NCBI GenBank assembly: GCA_910575005.1
Contig: CAJTCL010000001.1
Coordinates: forward strand, 1 to 64,000
DNA from: Lachnospiraceae bacterium
GTDB lineage: Bacteria; Bacillota; Clostridia; Lachnospirales; Lachnospiraceae
Direction: 5' to 3'
DNA length: 64,000 nt
Part shown: piece after piece, positions 58,534 to 64,000 of the stretch
Position numbering within the stretch: position 1 is the first letter of the stretch
Layout of the letters: every line of letters starts with the position of its first letter
Position numbers and translations under genes: made by a program
Notes under the pieces: model-generated
What the model was told of the DNA's origin: nothing
Databases searched by the model: none
Seen by the model: the letters and a program-made list of their open reading frames with translations, nothing else

Positions 58534-58646
58534 AAGCCCTGCATCTCCTTTTCCATACTTTTATCATACACGCTTTCCACCTCTGGACATCATGCCCAAA
58601 AGCAGGCTACCTTACCCCCTTTTCTTCCCACCCGCCGCCATACATA

Positions 58647-59693
58647 TCATGCTGTACCTCCTGCTGGTAATAATGGCTCATGGTTGAGGGGGGCATTATA
58701 CAGTGCCGTAATCAGGTAGGAACGGATATTTGTGATTTTCGTTGTCGTATTTCTCATGCAGTCCATGACATATGACACATGGCTGCTGTTGAACTTCAGG
58801 AAACGGGACTTTACAAGCTCATAGGGATATTCTTCCCCATTGATGCGGATTGTATTGCGCTTTACGCAGACAATATCGCACACCGTTTCGTAAATTTCCT
58901 CAAACATCTCCCTGTCGTTGCGGCTGTCATACTTCATGTGGTGTTCGTACTCCAGTTTTTCACGGATTAGCGCCATATATGCACCTGTTTCATTTGTCGT
59001 ATCAATCACATCAATCCTGCTGTCGCTTTCCTGTCCTGTCAGGCTATCCTCTGTTTCCTCTGATTGATTGATAGGATTGTTATAACTCATATCAGTATAG
59101 TTATTATTGTTATAATTAGGGGCAAAATTTTTAACTTCTTGAAGTTCAATTTTTTTATCTCCTGAAATCAAATCTTTTTCTTTCTTGAAATCAAAATCTT
59201 TTATTTCTTGAAATTCAATTTCTTTACTTCCAGAAGTTAAATTCTTTTGCTTCTTGAAATTAAAATTTTTAACTTCTGTGGAAACATCAGCATTTGCAGC
59301 CTCTTTTTCCGCCTTTCTGTCCGGCAGGGAAGCAAAATTTTTCACATATATGATGTCAGTTTTTCCAAGTCCCCTCCGTTTTTTCTCAATCAGACCAATG
59401 CCGTTGTCTGAATCCAGCTCCTTGATAACTTTTGTGCAGGTTGGCTTGGAACAGCCTAAATCCTCTGCCATGTTTTCAACCGCATAAATAATATACGCCC
59501 TGTTCTCATCGTCCAGCCAGCCGTTTTTCATGGACATAGCCATCCTGTCGAGCATAAGCCCGTACAGGAGCTTGGCATCGCTGCTAAGCCCCTTGAACCT
59601 TTCATCTTTGATTAAAAGTCGTGGAACACGGTAAAACGAAAACTGCTCCGCTTCTATGCCGTAGTAATAATCAAACTCCATTGCACTACCCAT
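58647..59693 (-). CDS. repA: Replication initiator protein A (RepA_N), ICE
   Basis: 348 residues, RBS GGAGG. RepA_N domain (Y-R-V-P-R-L-L-I-K-D-E-R-F-K-G-L-S-S-D-A-K-L-L-Y) at 20-110, then a lysine-rich linker encoded by six 23-base iterons, then a C-terminal DUF6017-like domain (V-K-S-R-F-L-K-F-N-S-S-H-V near 300). Next to parB and parA, a plasmid-like replication and partition block within the ICE. Confidence 0.88.
   Translation of the reverse strand: MGSAMEFDYYYGIEAEQFSFYRVPRLLIKDERFKGLSSDAKLLYGLMLDRMAMSMKNGWLDDENRAYIIYAVENMAEDLGCSKPTCTKVIKELDSDNGIGLIEKKRRGLGKTDIIYVKNFASLPDRKAEKEAANADVSTEVKNFNFKKQKNLTSGSKEIEFQEIKDFDFKKEKDLISGDKKIELQEVKNFAPNYNNNNYTDMSYNNPINQSEETEDSLTGQESDSRIDVIDTTNETGAYMALIREKLEYEHHMKYDSRNDREMFEEIYETVCDIVCVKRNTIRINGEEYPYELVKSRFLKFNSSHVSYVMDCMRNTTTKITNIRSYLITALYNAPLNHEPLLPAGGTA
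59125..59280. repeat. Six exactly spaced 23-bp iterons within the ICE repA
   Basis: The TGAA (once AGAA) of the unit TTCTTGAAATCAAA starts at 59140, 59163, 59186, 59209, 59232 and 59255, a constant 23-base step; a partial seventh unit is at 59277. The first unit includes the palindrome AACTTCTTGAAGTT. The coding product is only loosely repetitive because 23 is not divisible by three. Probable RepA binding sites and oriV. Confidence 0.82.
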
Positions 59694-59708
59694 ATTTCCG
59701 TGCCTCCC

Positions 59709-60602
59709 CTACTGCTTATTTGTGTCATTTATGGCGCTCCATTCCTCCAGCAGTTGATAAATGATGTTTTCTATGTCCTCACTGCTGTAATTTTCCGCAA
59801 AAAACTCGCTGATTTTGTCCGGCTTGATTGTAACTTTCCGTTCTTTCGGCTTTTCCTCCGTCAGTATCAGCCGCACCATCGGCAGCGTCAGTTCCCCGTT
59901 TTTTCCGTACTCCTTCAGCTTTGCCGACTGCGCCGTAGATATAACTGCACCTGTTTCCTCAAGGATAACCTGTACCCATTGCTGCGCCTCCGTATCAAGA
60001 AACGACAGGTCAACGCCCTGCACAAGACCGATTTTCTTTTTGTCCACCATGTCAAGCAGCTCATCGGAAAGTCGGGCAAGCCATATGTACCTCTGAACGG
60101 TCTTTCCGCTCTCCCCTGCGGCTTCGCCCACTTCGTCAAGGCTGTTTCCGCCGCCTTTCTTCCCCTGATGCTTGATTGCCTCGTATTTCATGGAATACGC
60201 CCTTGCTTTCTCGCTCGGCAGGATATCCTCACGCTGAATGTTCGTGTCCACCATAATCACGGTAGCCTCATCGTCAGTGTATTCCTTGACGAATACGGGC
60301 ATTGTGGACAGCCCCGCAAGCTCACATCCGTGCTTTCTGCGGTGTCCGGCTATGATTTCATAACCGCCCTCCGCCCTTGTCCGTACAATCCCCGGCATCA
60401 GCACTCCATAGTTTTTAATGCTCTCCACGGTTTCCTGCATTTTTTCATCATCAAGCACCTTAAACGGGTGTCCCTTGAAATCATGCAGCTCTGAAAGCGG
60501 GATTTCCTGCACCTGTCCCGTATCCGCCTGCACTCCGGCAGAACCGAACAAATCGTCATAACTGTTCAGCTTTACTTTTGCCGCACTTCCTGGTTTACTC
60601 AT
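59709..60602 (-). CDS. parB: ParB/RepB-type partition protein
   Basis: 297 residues from ATG 60602 (GGGAGG upstream; a GTG at 60605 is adjacent). ParB N-terminal domain with I-I-A-G-H-R-R-K-H-G near residue 90 (CTP-binding patch), HTH (G-E-A-A-G-E-S-G-K-T-V-Q-R-Y-I) near 165. Start overlaps the parA end by eight bases. Secures inheritance of the circular form with ParA. Confidence 0.92.
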   Translation of the reverse strand: MSKPGSAAKVKLNSYDDLFGSAGVQADTGQVQEIPLSELHDFKGHPFKVLDDEKMQETVESIKNYGVLMPGIVRTRAEGGYEIIAGHRRKHGCELAGLSTMPVFVKEYTDDEATVIMVDTNIQREDILPSEKARAYSMKYEAIKHQGKKGGGNSLDEVGEAAGESGKTVQRYIWLARLSDELLDMVDKKKIGLVQGVDLSFLDTEAQQWVQVILEETGAVISTAQSAKLKEYGKNGELTLPMVRLILTEEKPKERKVTIKPDKISEFFAENYSSEDIENIIYQLLEEWSAINDTNKQ

Positions 60603-61377
60603 CACAAAGCACCTCCCTTGTCAGGGATTGGTAGGCGCTTGCAACCTTGCCTTTCGGGTCATGACGGTAGATACTGACACCCTCCGCCGAAATCTCCGCT
60701 GCCCTCACGGAAATCGGAATGCTGTTCTCAAATATCCTGACTTTACTTCCGTAATTCTCAATCAAAAGTGCGCTGATATCCCTTGCGTAGTTTGTCCTGC
60801 TGTCCACCATTGTCAGAAGAATACCCTCAATTTCCAGTTTTGGGTTAAGCTGCCGTTTTACCTTGCCAATGGTCTTGATAAGTTGCTCCAGTCCTTTTAC
60901 GGGCAGATATGCCGCCTGAACGGGTATTAAAATACTATCAGCGCAGGCAAACACGTTTATGGTTATCATGCCGAGCGACGGCATACAATCTATCAGTATA
61001 TAATCATATCTGTCCCTAACCTGCTCTATGTAGGAACGAAGCACAAGCTCCCTGCTCATGACATTCACAAGAGATACTTCCAAGCCCGACAGTTCGATAT
61101 TACCCGGCATCAGGTTAATCCCTTCGTCATGCTTCAAAATGCCATAGTCCGGCTCAAATTCCTCGTCATTGATGATATTTGTCATTACTGACGCAAGTGT
61201 TTCTTCCAGCCTGTCCGGTTCCGTAAAGCCCAAACTTGCCGTAAGACTTCCCTGCGCATCGGCGTCGATCAGCAGGACTTTCTTTCCCTGCTTTGCCAGT
61301 CCGATTCCTAAATTACTCGTCGTCGTTGTCTTACCGACTCCGCCTTTTTGGTTTGCGATTGCTATAATTTTACACAT
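60595..61377 (-). CDS. parA: ParA-family partition ATPase
   Basis: 260 residues. Deviant Walker A K-G-G-V-G-K-T-T (11-18), D-A-D-A-Q-G-S (40-46), Walker B Y-I-L-I-D-C-M-P. Partner of ParB. A cargo-segregating ATPase in ICEs of this type, acting on the nucleoid. Confidence 0.93.
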   Translation of the reverse strand: MCKIIAIANQKGGVGKTTTTSNLGIGLAKQGKKVLLIDADAQGSLTASLGFTEPDRLEETLASVMTNIINDEEFEPDYGILKHDEGINLMPGNIELSGLEVSLVNVMSRELVLRSYIEQVRDRYDYILIDCMPSLGMITINVFACADSILIPVQAAYLPVKGLEQLIKTIGKVKRQLNPKLEIEGILLTMVDSRTNYARDISALLIENYGSKVRIFENSIPISVRAAEISAEGVSIYRHDPKGKVASAYQSLTREVLCDE

Positions 61378-61396
61378 GGTTTTTCCTCCGATTATT

Positions 61397-61573
61397 TTAA
61401 TTTTCTTTCACATTTGCCTTATGCACTTCCACATAAGCCCTGTAAAACCTGTTTGTCCCTTTGTTTCTGTACAGTTCAGAAAACTCCGTCACGACAACTT
61501 TAGGCTGTCTTTTCAGGATTTTCTCGAACCAGTGTATGTCATTTCTTGTTCCCATCAGTCGAATTTTCAGCAC
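61397..61573 (-). CDS. DUF3970 family small protein
   Basis: 58 residues from GTG 61573, GGAGAGG upstream. I-R-L-M-G-T-R-N-D-I-H-W-F, then L-Y-R-N-K-G-T-N-R-F-Y-R-A-Y: the DUF3970 pattern. Common first genes of Tn1549-like transfer operons. Function unknown. Between it and 61701 only a 24-codon frame without clear support is seen. Confidence 0.8.
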   Translation of the reverse strand: MLKIRLMGTRNDIHWFEKILKRQPKVVVTEFSELYRNKGTNRFYRAYVEVHKANVKEN

Positions 61574-61700
61574 GTTTCCTCTCCATTTCTGCAAGGATTT
61601 CTTTCACTGACTTACGATTGAGCGTTTTCCCCGCCCGCAGTCTACGTAAAGTTCAAAGGCAATTCTGACTGCCTCCATGCTGCCGCCTTTCTATCATCCT

Positions 61701-61865
61701 TTATAAATGGCAGTCTTTGATTACCTTTGGACTTTGGGATAATGATTCTTGATACCTTGCCTGTTCCAGTCTATCATAGTAAAATTTCTCATGTTCCTCG
61801 TTTGTAAAAACCATGTGTGTGTTATCGGCGCTCTGCGCCCCTGCTCTTAACGCTGTGTCTGTCAT
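61701..61865 (-). CDS. Short DUF6075-like protein, possibly truncated
   Basis: 54 residues from ATG 61865 with GGAGG. M-V-F-T-N-E-E-H-E-K-F-Y-Y-D-R-L-E-Q-A-R-Y-Q resembles the N-terminus of DUF6075 proteins, which are usually two or more times longer; here the frame ends soon after. Could be a natural short form. First gene of the ICE at this end. Confidence 0.55.
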   Translation of the reverse strand: MTDTALRAGAQSADNTHMVFTNEEHEKFYYDRLEQARYQESLSQSPKVIKDCHL

Positions 61866-62295
61866 AATGATTTCCTCCATTCTGATATTGTTCGACCATA
61901 ACAAAAAGGACATCTATCTAAAATTTCTCTTAGAAAAATGTCCTTGTAGGTACAAATATATTTGATTGGATTCGCACAACCATGAACGTACATCAGGGTA
62001 TTATTCCGTATTATTCGTTCAATATTTGTTGCACTTTTGTTGCACTATGCGGATAACAAGCGGCTGAAACCCTTGAAAACACTGGATTTTACTTGTCCAA
62101 CGACTTCATCGTCGGGAATAACAGTTCAGCTCAAGTATTATCACTTATTATTCCGTATTTAAGAGATTTTCGTTAATTCTTAAAAACGTATTATCAAGTA
62201 TTATTCCCTATTGTAAAAAACAAATTTGTTGTAGATTTGTTGTATTTTCACATTTTTGTTGTATTTACAGTTCTCTAAGCCGCAAGGACTCTTTC
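61866..62295. other. Probable attachment/arm-site region beside the tyrosine integrase
   Basis: About 430 bases, no gene. Direct repeats: TTGTTGCAC twice near 62028-62046, TTTGTTGTA three times near 62225-62268, and TATTATTCC-type units near 61990, 62150 and 62205 (CAAGTATTAT twice). Integrase arm-binding sites and att core are expected next to the 3' end of an integrase gene. Core not identified. Confidence 0.5.
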
Positions 62296-63537
62296 CTAAA
62301 ATACATCAAGTTTTTGTGATAAGTTTCTAATTGCTTCTTTTTTCTTCAAATCAGTGACTTCTGCATAAATATCCATTGTTGTTTCAATGTTCGCATGACC
62401 CATCACTGCTTGGATTACTTTTATGTTTGTCTCATTCTCGCAGAACCTGGTACAAAAGGTATGTCTAAGATGATGACAGGAAAAATGCGGGATAATGACT
62501 GGTTGTCGTTTTTCTTTCTTCGCTTTTACCATTTCCTCAGCATTATAATTCTCCAGTATTCTTTTAATTGTACGATTGACCGTCTGAGGATTATGAATGT
62601 TTCCCAAACGATTGCAAAATACAAATCCTGTCATTCCATCAATCACAGTACTGTTAAAACCATTCTCTTTCTGTGCTTCATACTCCTTCTGAAAAGCCTC
62701 ATACACTGCGTCCATCATTGGTACTATACGAGTTCCAGCCTCTGTCTTAGGCAAAGAAACTGCAAACTCAGATTTCCTTGTCTTGCTTCCTTCCCGTGGA
62801 TAATACGTCACACTATGGTTGATGCTAATTGTCCGATTCTCATAATCCAAATCTTCCCACCGTAATCCCACAACTTCACCAATCCGGCAACCGGTTCCCA
62901 ATAAAACGGTGAATAATGGTAACCAATGGCAATAAATAGGATGATTAGCGGTATACTCCATAAATGCCCTTTACTGCTCAATCGTTAATGCGTGGCGTAT
63001 TCCTTTATTCTTCCCTGCTTTTTTCTTAATCTCTGCCATAACGCCATCAGATGGATTGATACGAATAATTTCATCTCTCACTGCAAGTTGAAATGTAGGA
63101 TGTAATATTGTATGGATTGTATCTACTGTATTCACTTGTAAGCCACACTCATTCAAAAGATAGTAATAAAAATATTTTACATCTGAATATTTAATCTCTC
63201 CTATCTTCCTCGTTCCAAATCCTTCCCGTACAAAATGATCATACATATAGTTATAATTAGAACGTGTGGTTTTTCGCAGATCATATTTTGTAGACATATA
63301 CCTATCAAATACAAAATTCAATGTCGCATTACCAGTCATATACACATCTAAACCATCTAACTGGTCTTTTTTCAGCCTATCCTCTCTTTCTCGAAGCGTT
63401 CGCAAATCCTGCGCATAAATATACCTGCGTTTTCCAAACGGATCTGTGTAGGTATAAACATATGTTCCATCTAATGATCTCTGAATTTCCCCTTTCCGTA
63501 ATGCTCTGCCTTTGTTATCCTTTCTTGCATTTGCCAT
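62296..63537 (-). pseudogene. int: Tyrosine integrase interrupted by in-frame TAA
   Basis: N-terminal part (63537-62974): AP2-like arm domain (G-T-Y-V-Y-T-Y-T-D-P-F-G-K-R-R-Y) and core-binding domain, ending T-I-E-Q. Then TAA at 62971-62973, followed in the same frame by R-A-F-M-E-Y and the catalytic domain with R (T-G-C-R-I-G-E), H-H-L-R-H-T-F and G-H-A-N-I ... Y in D-I-Y-A-E-V. A CAA to TAA change explains it. An ATG at 62961 could restart only the catalytic half. Probably inactive. Tn916-type Int relative. Confidence 0.9.
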
Positions 63538-63579
63538 CTCGATTTCCTTTCTTTATATAAGGAAAGAGATTTTGTACTG

Positions 63580-63753
63580 CTACTTCCTAGGTTCATTAAA
63601 CAATAACTTCATGCCTTTCAGCAGCGTTTGTGTTATGGTCAGATTATGCGCAGAAGCATACTTTCTCAGCTTATCGTAATCTTCATCAGCAAGTCGTATC
63701 CCTACTGACTTCAATTTAGGGGAATCAGATTTTGGTCTTCCCATCTTAGCCAT
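63580..63753 (-). CDS. Ribbon-helix-helix (CopG-like) protein
   Basis: 57 residues from ATG 63753 with GGAGGTG. G-R-P-K-S-D-S-P-K, then K-S-V-G-I-R-L-A-D-E-D-Y-D-K-L-R-K-Y-A and L-T-I-T-Q-T-L-L-K-G-M, a complete RHH fold. Transcribed from a sigma-70 promoter covered by a perfect palindrome, so probably self-repressing. Lies just upstream of int and may control it. Confidence 0.8.
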   Translation of the reverse strand: MAKMGRPKSDSPKLKSVGIRLADEDYDKLRKYASAHNLTITQTLLKGMKLLFNEPRK

Positions 63754-63781
63754 TTAAGCACCTCCTTCATAACCTGATACT

Positions 63782-63825
63782 ATTATACTTTCTGTTTAAC
63801 AAAAAATCAAGTATTTTGTTAAACA
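63782..63825 (-). promoter_or_regulatory. RHH gene promoter within a perfect 12-bp inverted repeat
   Basis: TGTTTAACAAAA (63793-63804) and TTTTGTTAAACA (63814-63825) with a 9-base spacer. Minus-strand -35 TTGATT (63805-63810) lies in the spacer and -10 TATAAT (63782-63787) is 17 bases on. Binding would block the -35 box. Confidence 0.75.
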
Positions 63826-63844
63826 AAATCTATACAAAACCCCT

Positions 63845-64000
63845 TCATGTTCTCTGTCGGTATAGTTCTAGATATTCCTCAAAAATATCACAATTCACCA
63901 ATACAAGCTTATCCAACTTGTAAGTTGCCTGTGCTTCCTTCGCCATCTTTTCAAATTTACTTTGGCACATACTATACATCTCTGCACCTTCCTTATATCT
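63845..64000 (-). CDS. DUF6462-like protein, C-terminal part (partial)
   Basis: 51 codons ending TGA at 63845-63847; start beyond the window. Y-K-E-G-A-E-M-Y-S-M-C-Q-S-K-F-E-K-M-A-K-E-A and L-V-L-V-N-C-D-I-F-E-E-Y-L. Matches the DUF6462 excisionase-like helix-turn-helix proteins encoded before integrases. Supports a further tyrosine-integrase element extending to the right. Confidence 0.7.
   Translation of the reverse strand, partial: RYKEGAEMYSMCQSKFEKMAKEAQATYKLDKLVLVNCDIFEEYLELYRQRT

Noticed and set aside
61574..61700. 24-codon frame M-E-A-V-R-I-A-F-E-L with a possible frameshifted continuation
   Set aside because: Short, needs a frameshift to extend, no family recognised.
1..64000. tRNA, rRNA, CRISPR array, IS element with DDE transposase
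   Set aside because: None recognised by reading both strands; the repeats found are iterons, hairpins and the 170-base palindromic unit.

Overview
The window looks like the chromosome of a gut-type Clostridia (Lachnospiraceae/Oscillospiraceae-like Firmicute). Nearly all genes lie on the minus strand and have strong AGGAGG-type ribosome binding sites. Families typical of Tn1549/Tn4451-like mobile elements dominate: large serine recombinases, TnpW, Maff2, PcfB, VirD4, MobA/MobL, cysteine-rich VLP, KTR, DUF3847, DUF3970 and DUF6440. No rRNA, tRNA, CRISPR array or housekeeping gene is visible.

The best reading is one conjugative element (ICE, backbone pieces between about 17.0 and 61.9 kb) whose transfer module was invaded by five integrative and mobilizable elements (IMEs). 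Each IME carries its own large serine recombinase gene. IME1 (before position 1 to about 17034), IME2 (17057-27076) and IME3 (27178-39130) all sit inside the small maff2 gene. IME4 (40726-50319) and IME5 (50547-56020) sit inside the coupling-protein gene virD4. Removing each IME between short shared cores (TTTGC, CCTGT, TTCGG, CA on the plus strand) restores the reading frame of maff2 or virD4 exactly. The ICE backbone then reads, right to left: DUF6075-like, DUF3970, ParA, ParB, RepA, two 122-residue paralogs, a membrane-anchored protein, PcfB, virD4 (three pieces), maff2 (four pieces implied, three seen). The left border of IME1 and the rest of the ICE transfer genes are not in the window.

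IME1: recombinase (nonsense mutation), DnaC-like loader, replisome organizer, MobA/MobL relaxase, hairpin-rich probable oriT, an ABC export cassette with a GHKL kinase/LytTR regulator, a sigma/DUF4179 pair (frameshift at a canonical slippery site), and XRE regulators. IME2: recombinase, TnpW, DnaC-like, replisome organizer, VLP, relaxase, MobC, oriT-like hairpins, then YoaP-type acetyltransferase, sigma/HTH pair, zinc-ribbon protein and WYL regulator with a shared operator. IME3: recombinase (frameshifted), P4-type helicase and CHC2 primase, HTH proteins, an orphan MobC, and a sigma/ABC/VanY envelope cassette. IME4: the same backbone as IME2, but with a different replication initiator domain, cargo and recombinase. 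IME5: compact, with DUF3784 and TfoX-C proteins, MobA/MobL relaxase, DUF3847, TnpW and recombinase.

At the right edge a further tyrosine-integrase module begins (62-64 kb). Its integrase has an in-frame stop. It also has a ribbon-helix-helix gene under a perfect palindromic operator and a partial DUF6462-like gene. Replication signals are conspicuous: exactly 23-bp-spaced iterons lie inside two repA genes, and a 170-bp palindromic repeat with DnaA-box matches occurs once in each of IME2, IME3 and IME4.
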